Positions 34,697 through 44,477 of a DNA stretch of 64,000 nucleotides are shown here, piece after piece. Every line of letters starts with the position of its first letter. Positions within the stretch are counted from its first letter, which is position 1. Made by a program: the position numbers and the translations under genes. The notes under the pieces are model-generated. The model had not been told where the DNA came from, ran no database searches, and saw nothing but the letters and a program-made list of their open reading frames with translations. The stretch comes from Streptomyces sp. CB02261 (GTDB lineage Bacteria; Actinomycetota; Actinomycetes; Streptomycetales; Streptomycetaceae), in the NCBI RefSeq assembly GCF_001905665.1, contig NZ_LIVX01000010.1, positions 1 through 64,000 on the forward strand, in the 5' to 3' direction.

Positions 34697-35329
34697 GTGC
34701 GCATCGGAGAGTTGAGTCGCAGGACCGGGGTGTCCGTGCCGACGATCAAGTTCTACGTACGGGAAGGACTACTGCCGGCCGGGGAACTGACGAGCCCGAA
34801 CCAGGCCTCGTACGGGGAGACGCACGTCCAGCGCCTCCGCCTGATCCGGGCGCTCCTCGATGTGGGCGGCCTGTCGGTCGCGGGCATCCGCGAGGTGATC
34901 GTCGCGGTCGACGACCCGGAGCGGTCGGTGCACAAGGTGCTGGGCGCGGCGGCCGACCGGATGGTGCCGCGCTACGAGCGTGAGCCGGGCGGCGGTGTGG
35001 AGGAGGCGCGCGAGCGGGTGGCGGCGCTGATCGCCGCGCGGGGCTGGCGCGTCCATCCGGAGAGCCCGGCGGCAGAGGCCCTGACGGTCGCCCTGGCGGT
35101 CCTCGAAGAGGTCGGCCACGGCGGGTTCACCGAGGTCCTGGACGCGTACGCGGACGCGGCGGAACGGGTGGCGGCGGCGGACCTGGACCACGTGGCGCAC
35201 CACGTGGCGCGCGAGGAACTCGTCGAGAGCGTCGTCGTCGGCACGGTCATCGGCGACGCGCTCTTCTCCGCCCTGCGGCGCATGGCCCAGATCGACGCCT
35301 CGGACCGCATGTACGGCAGCGTGACCTAG
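34697..35329 (+). CDS. MerR-family transcriptional regulator
   Basis: 210 aa. N-terminal winged helix: MRIGELSRRTGVSVPTIKFY (residues 1-20) with the wing at LPAGELTSPNQASYGETHVQ. The C-terminal half is an effector domain with helical repeats and no cysteine pair, so it is not a metal sensor of the classic type. GTG at 34697. It is divergent from the two-gene membrane-protein operon and probably controls it through the nested palindromes at 34603-34640. Confidence 0.88.
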   Translation: MRIGELSRRTGVSVPTIKFYVREGLLPAGELTSPNQASYGETHVQRLRLIRALLDVGGLSVAGIREVIVAVDDPERSVHKVLGAAADRMVPRYEREPGGGVEEARERVAALIAARGWRVHPESPAAEALTVALAVLEEVGHGGFTEVLDAYADAAERVAAADLDHVAHHVAREELVESVVVGTVIGDALFSALRRMAQIDASDRMYGSVT

Positions 35330-35408
35330 CGCGCGGCGGCGGGGGTGTTCGAAGGCGCCGCAGCCCGGCGGGCGGTCCCCGCGGCCCGACGCGCGGCCTT
35401 CGGCAAGG

Positions 35409-35442
35409 CGGAGCGGGGCCGGGATCACCCGGCCCCGCTCCG
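35409..35442. terminator. Bidirectional terminator between merR-type gene and sip
   Basis: A perfect 15-bp stem: CGGAGCGGGGCCGGG (35409-35423) and its complement (35428-35442), loop ATCA. Confidence 0.8.
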
Positions 35443-35451
35443 TCTGGTCGT

Positions 35452-36303
35452 TCAGTTCTCGGTGGTCCGGTTCTCCTGCTCGCGTTCCACCTGGTCGTTC
35501 CACTCGCGCTTGATCGCGCGCCACGCCTCGTCCGACTTGCCCAGGCGCCAGTAGCCCGAGATCGACAGGCGCTCGCGCGGGATCCCGCGGTCGAGCCGCA
35601 GGTGCCGCCTGAGCTCCTTCACGAAGCCCGCCTCGCCGTGGACGAAGGCGTGTACGTCGCCCGCCGGGAAGTCCAGGGCCTGTACGGCCTCCACGAGGGC
35701 CTCGCCCGTCGGGCGGTCGCCGCGGTGCAGCCAGGTCACGTCGATCCCCGCCGCCGTCGCGAACTTCTGCTCCTCGTCCGGGTCCCCGATCTCCACGAAC
35801 GCGTGCGCCCGGGCCCCGGCGGGCAGCGCCTCCAGGGCCACCGCGATCGCGGGCAACGCGCTCTCGTCGCCCACGAGCAGGTGCCAGTCCGCCGCCGGGT
35901 CCGGCGCGTAGCCGCCGCCGGGGCCCAGGAAGCGCACCGTCTCGCCGGCCGTGGCGCGCGCCGCCCAGGGGCCCGCCAGGCCCTCGTCGCCGTGGACCAC
36001 GAAGTCGACGGTCAGCTCGCGGTGGACCGGGTCCCAGGCCCGCACCGTGTACGTGCGCGTCGTCGGCCACTGGTCACGGGGGAACTCGGCCCGGATCCGC
36101 TCCATGTCGAACGGCTCCGGGTAGGCGACCCCCTCCGGGGCGAACAGCAGCTTCACGTAGTGGTCGGTGTACTCGCCGACCTCGAAGGCGTCGAGGCCGG
36201 GACCTCCCAGGACCACCCGCACCATGTGCGGGGTGATCCGCTCGGTACGCACCACACGCGCTTCGGTGGCCTTCGGTGCCTTGCGGGCCGGCTGCTCTGC
36301 CAC
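35452..36303 (-). CDS. Siderophore-interacting protein (ferric-siderophore reductase, SIP type)
   Basis: 283 aa. FAD-binding barrel with ERITPHMVRVVLGG, TRTYTVRAWDP (RxYTxR flavin motif, about 112-122) and DFVVHGDEGLAGPWA; then the NAD(P)H-like domain with LLVGDESALPAIA and the C-terminal FVHGEAGFVKELRRHL and GYWRLGKSDE. SIP proteins reduce iron in ferric siderophores to release it in the cytoplasm. GTG at 36303 follows GGAG at an 8-nt spacing. The promoter holds a perfect iron box (36328-36343), so expression should rise under iron limitation. Confidence 0.93.
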   Translation of the reverse strand: MAEQPARKAPKATEARVVRTERITPHMVRVVLGGPGLDAFEVGEYTDHYVKLLFAPEGVAYPEPFDMERIRAEFPRDQWPTTRTYTVRAWDPVHRELTVDFVVHGDEGLAGPWAARATAGETVRFLGPGGGYAPDPAADWHLLVGDESALPAIAVALEALPAGARAHAFVEIGDPDEEQKFATAAGIDVTWLHRGDRPTGEALVEAVQALDFPAGDVHAFVHGEAGFVKELRRHLRLDRGIPRERLSISGYWRLGKSDEAWRAIKREWNDQVEREQENRTTEN

Positions 36304-36327
36304 GAGGGGGTCTCCTGACTCGACGAA

Positions 36328-36343
36328 CTTAGGTATACCTAAG
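36328..36343 (-). promoter_or_regulatory. Iron box (DmdR/IdeR operator)
   Basis: CTTAGGTATACCTAAG, a 16-bp perfect palindrome with TTAGG and CCTAA ends, matches the binding site of the iron-dependent repressors DmdR1/IdeR. It lies 25 bp before the siderophore-interacting-protein start. Confidence 0.85.
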
Positions 36344-36386
36344 CTAGCATCCCGCTGCCCTGTCGACCCAGTAAGGCCCCTTCCGA

Positions 36387-37292
36387 TCAGTGCGCCAGGA
36401 CCGGAAGCAGTCGTCCGACCGCCCCGCCGAGACCCCATCGCTTCACCAGCGCGTCGAGCGCGGCCGGGTCGCGGGGGGCCTTCGGCAGGGCCGGGTCGAA
36501 CTCCGGCAGGGGTGCGTCCCCGGCGACCCGGACCACCGTCGGCGCCACATCCAGGTACGCGGCCGCCTCCACGATCCCGCGGCGCTTGGCCGGCGTCAGC
36601 TTCGACGTCCGGTCCTCGGCGGCCGCCCGTACGCCCGCCAGGTCCCCGTACTCCGTGATCAGCTGCGCCGCCGTCTTCTCGCCGATGCCCTTCACGCCGG
36701 GCAGGCCGTCGCTGGCGTCCCCGCGCAGCGCCGCGAAGTCCGCGTACTGGTCGGGCCGCACCCCGTACTTCGTGCGGATCAGTTCGGCGTCGACGAGGTC
36801 GCAGTCCCCGACGCCCTTGCGCGGGTAGAGGACCCGGACGCCCCGTGCGTCGTCCACCAGCTGGAAGAGGTCCCGGTCGCCCGTGACGATGTCCACGGGG
36901 CCTGTGGCGCGGGCCGTCAGCGTGCCGATGACGTCGTCGGCCTCGTACCCCGGCGCCCCGATCCGGGCGATGCCCAACGCCATGAGGACCTCCTCGATCA
37001 CGGGCACCTGCGGTGACAGCGTGTCCGGGATCTCCTCCTCGTCCGGGCCGGTCTCCGTCACCACGGCCACCCGGTGCGCCTTGTACGAGGGGATCAGGTC
37101 CACCCGCCACTGCGGCCGCCAGTCGTCGTCCCAGCAGGCGACGAGGTCGTCCGGACGGTGGTCCTGGACGAGCCGGGTGATGAAGTCGAGCAGCCCGCGC
37201 ACGGCGTTCACCGGCGAGCCGTCGGGGGCCCGGACGGAGTCCGGTACGCCGAAGTAGGCACGGAAGTAGAGGCTGGCGGTGTCGAGGAGCAT
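36387..37292 (-). CDS. 5'-3' exonuclease (PolA N-terminal type, stand-alone)
   Basis: 301 aa. The FEN/PolA 5'-nuclease fold: MLLDTASLYFRAYFGVP (Asp4), VACWDDDWRPQWR, PGYEADDVIGTL (metal ligands E-D-D), DIVTGDRDLFQLVDD and the helix-hairpin-helix ALRGDASDGLPGVKGIGEKT (about 190-210). It lacks polymerase domains, so it is a separate flap/5'-3' nuclease as found in actinomycetes in addition to PolA. Start: ATG at 37292 with GGAGGTGA 11 nt upstream; GTG at 37307 or 37316 would add a few residues. It is divergent from the betaine transporter. Confidence 0.9.
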   Translation of the reverse strand: MLLDTASLYFRAYFGVPDSVRAPDGSPVNAVRGLLDFITRLVQDHRPDDLVACWDDDWRPQWRVDLIPSYKAHRVAVVTETGPDEEEIPDTLSPQVPVIEEVLMALGIARIGAPGYEADDVIGTLTARATGPVDIVTGDRDLFQLVDDARGVRVLYPRKGVGDCDLVDAELIRTKYGVRPDQYADFAALRGDASDGLPGVKGIGEKTAAQLITEYGDLAGVRAAAEDRTSKLTPAKRRGIVEAAAYLDVAPTVVRVAGDAPLPEFDPALPKAPRDPAALDALVKRWGLGGAVGRLLPVLAH

Positions 37293-37391
37293 CAGGCGTC
37301 GAGTCACCTCCGTCACTTTAGGGCTCGGTCCGCCTCGGCGGCGCTGGAGCCGCCGGTGCGCGCCCGCGCCCGCCCGCCCCGTATCACGGCA

Positions 37392-37405
37392 GTGACCCCC
37401 GTCAC
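37392..37405. promoter_or_regulatory. GTGACCCCCGTCAC, second Crp-type site candidate
   Basis: 5-bp arms GTGAC/GTCAC around CCCC; fits GTG(N)6GNCAC as does the site at 2020. It lies in the 288-bp gap between the exonuclease gene and the divergent ABC transporter operon. The rest of this gap is GC-rich and shows no gene. Confidence 0.35.
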
Positions 37406-37580
37406 CTTTGCGTTTGCACCGGGTGAACCCGGGCAGGCGCGAGCCCGGAGCGGAACCCGGTACGGGATTCAACGAAGAGAATCCCCCGTACGCGTCGGGT
37501 CCGCGGGCCGATCCCGCCCGCTCCACGGCCCGGCCGCTCGGGGGTGGCGGGCCGTTCTCGTTGCTACCCGTGAGGTGTAT

Positions 37581-38813
37581 GTGTCCAGGCTCCAGGCCGA
37601 CCACCTGTTCAAGGTGTTCGGCAGACGACCCGACGAAGCCGTCCGCAGGCTCGTCGACGGTGCCGACCGCGAGGAGCTGCGCGCCGAGGGGACGACAGCA
37701 GCCGTCGTGGACGCCGGTTTCACCGTCGAACCCGGTCAGATCTTCGTCGTGATGGGGCTCTCGGGGTCCGGCAAGTCCACCCTCCTGCGCATGCTCAACG
37801 GCCTGCTCGAACCGACCGCGGGACGAGTCCTCTTCGACGGCCGTGACCTCACCGCGCTCTCCCCCCGGGAGCTGCGCACCGTCCGCTCCACCAAGATCAG
37901 CATGGTCTTCCAGCACTTCGCGCTCTTCCCGCACCGAAACGTCCTGGAGAACGCCGCCTACGGCCTGGAGGTCCAGGGCGTCCCGCGCGCCGAGCGCGAG
38001 ACCCGGGCCACCGAGGCCCTCGAACTGTGCGGGCTCGCCGGCTGGGAGAAGTCCTGGCCCGACGAGCTGTCCGGCGGCATGCAGCAGCGGGTCGGTCTGG
38101 CCCGCGCCCTCGCCACCGACGCGGACCTGCTCCTCATGGACGAGTCCTTCAGCGCGCTCGACCCGCTCATCCGCCGCGACATGCAGGACCAGCTCCTCGT
38201 CCTCCAGCAGCGGCTGAAGAAGACGATCGTCTTCATCACCCACGACCTCAACGAGGCCATGCGGCTCGGCGACCGGATCGCCGTCATGCGGGACGGCCGG
38301 ATCGTGCAGCTCGGCACGGCCGAGGACATCCTCGTCCGGCCGGCCGACGACTACGTCGCCTCCTTCATCCAGGACGTCGACCGTTCCCGGGTGCTCACCG
38401 CCGCCGCCGTCATGACCGCCGGCGCCGTCCCGGCCGACTGTCCCGCCGACTGCGCCTGCCAGGCCGTCGCGCCCGACATGCTCGTCGCGGACCTCTGCGC
38501 CGTCGCCGCCCGCGCCCCGCACCCCGTGACCGTGGAGGACGCCGACGGCCGCGCCCTCGGGGTCGTCTCCACGGAACGCCTCCTCGGCGTCATGGGCGGA
38601 CTCGGCGCGCAGGACGACGAGCACCCCCGAACCGTGCCGGCCGCCCGGGTCCCCCGGGAGACCCCCGACCCCCAGGCCGCCCCCGGCGCGGAACCCACCC
38701 CCGGCGAGAGGACCACCCCCGGCGCGGCCTCCGCCCCGGGCGTCAAGGCCACCCCCGCCACCCAGGCCACCCCCGCCACCCCCGGCGCCAAGGAGGTGAC
38801 CGCCCGTGCCTAG
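37581..38813 (+). CDS. Glycine betaine/proline-type ABC transporter ATPase
   Basis: 410 aa. ABC motifs: Walker A GLSGSGKST (about 57-65), Q-loop VFQHFALFPH, signature LSGGMQQRVGLARAL (about 165-179), Walker B DLLLMDESFSALDP and switch His in FITHDLNEAM. The N-terminal VSRLQADHLFKVFG and the RRLVDGADREEL helix are typical of ProV/OpuAA. A C-terminal CBS-like part follows (HPVTVEDADGRALGVV) and then a 60-residue Pro/Thr/Ala tail. GTG at 37581 with GAGG upstream. It overlaps the next gene by 8 nt, so the two are coupled. Confidence 0.92.
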   Translation: MSRLQADHLFKVFGRRPDEAVRRLVDGADREELRAEGTTAAVVDAGFTVEPGQIFVVMGLSGSGKSTLLRMLNGLLEPTAGRVLFDGRDLTALSPRELRTVRSTKISMVFQHFALFPHRNVLENAAYGLEVQGVPRAERETRATEALELCGLAGWEKSWPDELSGGMQQRVGLARALATDADLLLMDESFSALDPLIRRDMQDQLLVLQQRLKKTIVFITHDLNEAMRLGDRIAVMRDGRIVQLGTAEDILVRPADDYVASFIQDVDRSRVLTAAAVMTAGAVPADCPADCACQAVAPDMLVADLCAVAARAPHPVTVEDADGRALGVVSTERLLGVMGGLGAQDDEHPRTVPAARVPRETPDPQAAPGAEPTPGERTTPGAASAPGVKATPATQATPATPGAKEVTARA

Positions 38814-40611
38814 GCTTCCCCTCGGTCAGTGGGTCGACAGTTCCGTCGACTGGCTGCAGGCGCAGTTCTCCTGGCTCTTCGAAGCCGTCAGCACCGGCGT
38901 CACCGGCCTCTACGACGGCATCGACGCCGTCCTGTCCGCGCCCCATCCGCTGCTCTTCGCCGGCATCCTCGCCGTCGTCGCCTGGTGGCTGCGCGGCCTC
39001 GCCGCCGGTGTCCTCGCCTTCGCGGGATTCGCGCTCGTCGACTCCGTGCAGCTGTGGGACGAGGCCATGGCGACGCTCTCGCTCGTCCTTGTCGCCACCC
39101 TGGTGACCCTGGCGATCGCCGTGCCGCTCGGCATCTGGGCGGCCCGCTCGAAGACGGTCAGCGCCGTCCTCCAGCCGGTCCTCGACTTCATGCAGACCAT
39201 GCCGGCGATGGTCTACCTCATCCCCGGCATCATCTTCTTCGGCGTCGGTGTCGTCCCCGGCATCATCGCCACCATCGTCTTCGCGCTGCCCCCGGGCGTC
39301 CGTATGACCGAGCTGGGCATCCGCCAGGTCGACGGCGAACTCGTCGAGGCCGCCGAGGCGTTCGGCACCACCCCGCGCAACACCCTGCTGCGCGTCCAGC
39401 TGCCCCTCGCCCTGCCGACGATCATGGCCGGCGTCAACCAGGTCATCATGCTCGGCCTGTCCATGGTCGTCATCGCCGGCATGGTCGGCGGCGGCGGGCT
39501 CGGCGGCGCGGTCTACCGGGCCATCGGCAACGTCGACATCGGCCTCGGCTTCGAGGCGGGCGTCTCCATCGTCGTCCTCGCCATGTACCTGGACCGGATG
39601 ACCGGCGCCCTCGGCCGCCAGGTCTCCCCGCTGGGCCGCCGCGCCGCCGCGAAGGCCCGCGCGGCCCTGAGCTCGAAGCGCCCCGGGGCGAAGCTGTGGG
39701 CCCACCGTCCGCAGCCCGTCACCGCCCTCGTCGGTGTCGTCGTCCTCGCCCTCGTCGCCGGCGGCACGGGCCTCTTCGGAGGCGCCGGCTCCACCGCCGC
39801 CTCGGGTGCGAACGGCGGCAACGGCAAGAAGATCAGCATCGGCTACATCCCCTGGGACGAGGGCATCGCCTCCACGTACCTGTGGAAGGAACTCCTGGAG
39901 CGGCGCGGCTACGAGGTCGACACCAAGCAGCTGGAGGCCGGCGCCCTCTACACGGGCCTGGCCGGCGGGCAGCTCGACTTCCAGACGGACGCCTGGCTCC
40001 CCGTCACCCACGCCCAGTACTGGGAGAAGTACAGGAACAAGATGGAGGACCTCGGCTCCTGGTACGGCCCCACCTCCCTGGAGCTCTCCGTCCCCTCGTA
40101 CGTGAAGGGCGTCGACTCCCTCGACGACCTCAAGGGCAAGGCGGGACAGTTCAAGGGCCGGATCGTCGGCATCGAGCCCAGCGCCGGCATGATGGGCATC
40201 CTCAAGGACAAGGTCCTCAAGGAGTACGGCCTCGACGGCGAGTACAAGGTCGTCGACGGCTCCACGCCCGGCATGCTCGCGGAGCTGAAGCGCGCGTACG
40301 AGCGCAAGGAACCCGTCGTCGTCACCCTCTGGTCGCCGCACTGGGCCTACTCCGCCCATGACCTGAAGAAGCTCGCCGACCCGAAGGGCTCCTGGGGCAA
40401 GGGCGACGGCGTCCACACCCTCGCCCGCAAGGGATTCGCCAAGGAGAACCCCGAGGTCGGGGCCTGGCTGAAGAAATTCTCGATGACCGAGAAGCAGCTC
40501 ACGGACCTGGAAGCCGTCATCCAGGAGACCGACAAGGGCAAGGAGCAGCAGGCCGTCCGGACCTGGCTGGACCGCAACCCCGGCCTCGCCGAGAAGCTCG
40601 CCCCGCGGTAG
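38806..40611 (+). CDS. Fused permease and substrate-binding protein for glycine betaine/choline-type uptake
   Basis: 601 aa. Residues 1-300 are an OpuAB/ProW-like permease with about six membrane segments and the EAA loop (DGELVEAAEAFGTTPRNTLL). One further membrane segment (VTALVGVVVLALVAGGTGLF, about 305-325) links it to an extracellular type OpuAC/ProX binding domain (KKISIGYIPWDEGIASTYLW onward) with several Trp residues that would form the aromatic cage (WLPVTHAQYW, WSPHWAYS). Such fusions are known from osmoprotectant transporters. GTG at 38806 overlaps the ATPase gene. A perfect hairpin at 40639 ends the operon. Confidence 0.9.
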   Translation: MPRLPLGQWVDSSVDWLQAQFSWLFEAVSTGVTGLYDGIDAVLSAPHPLLFAGILAVVAWWLRGLAAGVLAFAGFALVDSVQLWDEAMATLSLVLVATLVTLAIAVPLGIWAARSKTVSAVLQPVLDFMQTMPAMVYLIPGIIFFGVGVVPGIIATIVFALPPGVRMTELGIRQVDGELVEAAEAFGTTPRNTLLRVQLPLALPTIMAGVNQVIMLGLSMVVIAGMVGGGGLGGAVYRAIGNVDIGLGFEAGVSIVVLAMYLDRMTGALGRQVSPLGRRAAAKARAALSSKRPGAKLWAHRPQPVTALVGVVVLALVAGGTGLFGGAGSTAASGANGGNGKKISIGYIPWDEGIASTYLWKELLERRGYEVDTKQLEAGALYTGLAGGQLDFQTDAWLPVTHAQYWEKYRNKMEDLGSWYGPTSLELSVPSYVKGVDSLDDLKGKAGQFKGRIVGIEPSAGMMGILKDKVLKEYGLDGEYKVVDGSTPGMLAELKRAYERKEPVVVTLWSPHWAYSAHDLKKLADPKGSWGKGDGVHTLARKGFAKENPEVGAWLKKFSMTEKQLTDLEAVIQETDKGKEQQAVRTWLDRNPGLAEKLAPR

Positions 40612-40638
40612 CCCACCGCGCGGCAGCCGACAGCTGTC

Positions 40639-40684
40639 CGAAAAGGGGCGGTCGCCGAACGTGTTCGGCGACCGCCCCTTTTCG
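40639..40684 (+). terminator. Strong terminator after the betaine transporter operon
   Basis: A perfect 22-bp stem (40639-40660 with 40663-40684) around 2 central bases; the 3' arm ends CCCCTTTTCG, giving a short T-run. Confidence 0.9.
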
Positions 40685-40773
40685 TCACGACGCGAAACCC
40701 CGCCCCAAAGCTGCGTAAGGTTCAGGTAACCGCCCGGTACGAGTACGCGCGAGGCACGAGGGAGGGAGCCGAC

Positions 40774-41325
40774 ATGGACGAGAAGGAATCACCCCGCGTG
40801 GGCGCGGCCGTCAAGAGGCGACGCAGAGCGCTCCAGCTCACCCTGGCCGTCGTCTCCTCCCGCAGCGGTCTGTCCGTGCCCTTCCTGAGCCAGGTCGAGA
40901 ACGACCGGGCCCGCCCCAGCCACCGGTCCCTGGAGCTCGTCGCCGAGGCCCTGGAGACGACCGCCGGCGAACTCCTGGCCGCCGCCGAGGCCTCCCGTAC
41001 CGTCGACGTCGTACGGTCCGACGACCCCTCCCCGGCCCTGCCCGCGGGCGTCCGGTCGCTCGTCCGCGGCCGCCACCAGCTGCACGCCCTGGAGTTCACC
41101 GGCGAGCAGGACGCGGGACGCGAGTTCCAGCACCGGAACGACGAGCTGCTGTACGTGGCCGACGGAGCCGCCGAGGTCGAGGCCGAGGGCCGCGCGTACC
41201 GGCTGGGCCGCGGCGACACCCTCTACCTCTCCGGCGGGGTGCGCCACCGCTGGCGCGCCACCGAGCCGGGCACGCGGCTGCTCGTCGTCGCCGTCGCCGA
41301 CCACGTCGAGGCCGAGGTGGAATGA
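40774..41325 (+). CDS. XRE-family regulator with cupin domain
   Basis: 183 aa. Helix-turn-helix in the first 70 residues (LAVVSSRSGLSVPFLSQVEN, RPSHRSLELVAEAL) and a C-terminal cupin (EFQHRNDELLYVADGAAEVE, GRGDTLYLSGGVRHRWRAT), the two-domain layout of small-molecule-sensing XRE repressors. The metal-binding cupin histidines are only partly present. ATG at 40774 with GGAGGGAG upstream. The stop codon overlaps the ATG of the next gene (ATGA), so they are coupled. Confidence 0.88.
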   Translation: MDEKESPRVGAAVKRRRRALQLTLAVVSSRSGLSVPFLSQVENDRARPSHRSLELVAEALETTAGELLAAAEASRTVDVVRSDDPSPALPAGVRSLVRGRHQLHALEFTGEQDAGREFQHRNDELLYVADGAAEVEAEGRAYRLGRGDTLYLSGGVRHRWRATEPGTRLLVVAVADHVEAEVE

Positions 41326-42021
41326 GGGCCATGGGGGCCATCCCGATGAGGGTCGTGTCCCTCGTGCCGTCCCTCACCGAGGCCGTCGCCGTCACCGCGC
41401 CCGGTGTCCTCGTCGGTGCCACCGACTGGTGCAGCCACCCCGCGGGCCTCGACGTCGTCCGGATCGGCGGCACCAAGAACCCCGACGTCCCCGCGATCAC
41501 CGCGCTCCGCCCCGACCTCGTCCTCGCCAACGAGGAGGAGAACCGGGCCCCCGACCTCGCCGCGCTGCGCGCCGCCGGGATCGACGTCCTCGTCACCGAG
41601 ATCCGTACCCTCGACCAGGGCCTGCGGGAGCTCCGGCGCGTCCTCGCCGCCTGCGGCGTGCCCCGGCGGCCCCGCTGGCTCGACGAGGCCGAGGCGGCGT
41701 GGGCCGCGGTCACCGCGGACGCGGCCGGTGGAGCACCGCTCACCGCGGTCGTGCCGATCTGGCGCCGCCCCTGGATGGTCCTCGGGCGGGACACCTTCGC
41801 CGGCGACCTGCTCGCCCGCCTCGGTGTGCGCAACGTGTACGCCGACCACCCGGAGCGCTATCCGCGCCTCCCGCTCGACACGCTCCGCGCCGCCGCCCCC
41901 GACCTGGTCGTGCTGCCCGACGAGCCGTACCGCTTCACGCGGGACGACGGCCCCGAGGCCTTCCCCGGGACCGCCACGGCCCTCGTCGACGGGCGTCTGC
42001 TCACCTGGTACGGGCCGTCCC

Positions 42022-43173
<1,152 letters not shown>

Positions 43174-43221
43174 GGTCCCACCGTCGCCGGGTTCTCCGGC
43201 CCCCACCAGGGATCATGCGGC

Positions 43222-43233
43222 TATGACGTCATA
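43222..43233. promoter_or_regulatory. Palindrome TATGACGTCATA between TDT and LysR genes
   Basis: 12-bp perfect palindrome, in an A/T-rich stretch between divergent genes. A second, weaker dyad (ATAAGC/GCTTTAT) adjoins it. Probable site of the LysR-type regulator and/or -10 element. Confidence 0.5.
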
Positions 43234-43243
43234 AGCTGGCTTT

Positions 43244-44281
43244 ATGAGCGAGCGGAAGCGTGGCAGCGGGACGCGCGGGGGTGACGCGCGCGGGAGCGAG
43301 GCGTACGGGGGTGACGTGCGCGGCGGCGAGGCGTACGGGGGTGAGGCGCGCGGCGGCGAGGCCCATGGGGGCGGGGTCCGGGCCCAGCTCCACCACCGGG
43401 TGCCGGACCTCGGCGCCCTCGAACTGCTCCTCGCCGTCGCCCGGCACGGCAGCCTCGGCGCCGCCGCCCGCGAGGTCGGCATCACCCAGCCCGCCGCCAG
43501 CAGCCGCATCCGCTCCATGGAGCGGCAGCTGGGCGTGGCCCTGGTCGACCGCTCGCCGCGCGGCTCCCGGCTCACCGACGCGGGCGCGCTCGTCACCGAC
43601 TGGGCGCGGCGGATCGTGGAGGCGGCGGAGGCCTTCGACGCGGGCGCGCAGGCCCTGCGCGGGCGGCGGGACTCCCGGCTTCGGGTGGCCGCGTCCATGA
43701 CGATCGCCGAGTACCTGCTGCCGGGCTGGCTGATCGCGCTGCGCGCCGACCGGCCCGACACGGCGGTGTCGCTCCAGGCCGGGAACTCGGCGGTGGTCGC
43801 GGAACGGCTCCTCGCCAACGAGGCGGACATCGGCTTCGTGGAGGGGCTCGCCGTGCCGGACGGCCTCGACGGGGTAGTCGTCGCGCACGACCGGCTCGCG
43901 ATCGTGGCCGCCCCCTCGCACCCGTGGGCCCGCCGCCGCGGCCCCCTGGACCCGGCGGAGCTGGCGTCGACCCCGCTGGTCCTGCGGGAACGCGGCTCCG
44001 GCACCCGGCAGGTCCTGGACGCGGCGCTGTCCGGCCACGGCGGGCTCGCGCAGCCGCTCCTCGAACTCGCCTCCACGACCGCGGTCAAGGCGGCCGCCGT
44101 CAGCGGGGCCGGCCCGGCCGTCCTCAGCGAACTCGCGATCGCCGAGGAACTGGCCTCCCGCCGGCTGGTCGCCATCCCCGTCGAGGGCGTCCAGCTGCGC
44201 CGCGACCTCCGGGCCGTCTGGCCCACCGGCCACCGCCCCACGGGCCCGGCCCGCGACCTGCTCTCCCTGACGCGCGGCTAG
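43244..44281 (+). CDS. LysR-family transcriptional regulator with repeated N-terminal extension
   Basis: 345 aa. The winged helix is at about residues 53-110 (LGALELLLAVARHGSLGAAA, ITQPAASSRIRSMERQLG), followed by a periplasmic-binding-like effector domain. The unusual part is the first 46 residues, made of three 10-residue units (RGSEAYGGDV, RGGEAYGGEA, RGGEAHGGGV, residues 16-45) coded by 30-bp repeats. Standard LysR proteins start at about residue 50. ATG at 43244 has no clear ribosome-binding site. Divergent from the TDT transporter, which it likely controls (compare CysB/YeiE-type and sulfite exporter pairs). Confidence 0.85.
   Translation: MSERKRGSGTRGGDARGSEAYGGDVRGGEAYGGEARGGEAHGGGVRAQLHHRVPDLGALELLLAVARHGSLGAAAREVGITQPAASSRIRSMERQLGVALVDRSPRGSRLTDAGALVTDWARRIVEAAEAFDAGAQALRGRRDSRLRVAASMTIAEYLLPGWLIALRADRPDTAVSLQAGNSAVVAERLLANEADIGFVEGLAVPDGLDGVVVAHDRLAIVAAPSHPWARRRGPLDPAELASTPLVLRERGSGTRQVLDAALSGHGGLAQPLLELASTTAVKAAAVSGAGPAVLSELAIAEELASRRLVAIPVEGVQLRRDLRAVWPTGHRPTGPARDLLSLTRG
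43289..43378 (+). repeat. 30-bp in-frame repeats at the start of the LysR gene
   Basis: Three copies of a 30-bp unit with core GGCGAGGCGTACGGGGGTGA. They encode a Gly-rich 10-residue repeat ahead of the DNA-binding domain. Confidence 0.8.
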
Positions 44282-44477
44282 GCCGTGTCCGGAAGGGCGC
44301 CCCGGGCCTCCGACGCCGACGCACGCGTCAGGTCCGCCGCGCTCTACGCCCTCCTCATGCGCGACGACCCCGCGCTCCTCGCCGCCCGCGCCGCTGCCTG
44401 AGCGGGCGCGCGCGGCCGGGCCCGAGCGCGCACACGCCGGGTCGGACCCGTCCGGGTCCGAGCGGGCGCGCGCCGGG

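Noticed and set aside
37293..38624. Upstream extension of the exonuclease frame through the ABC ATPase gene
   Set aside because: Antisense to a well-supported ABC ATPase gene; exonuclease similarity begins at MLLDTASLYFRAYFG.
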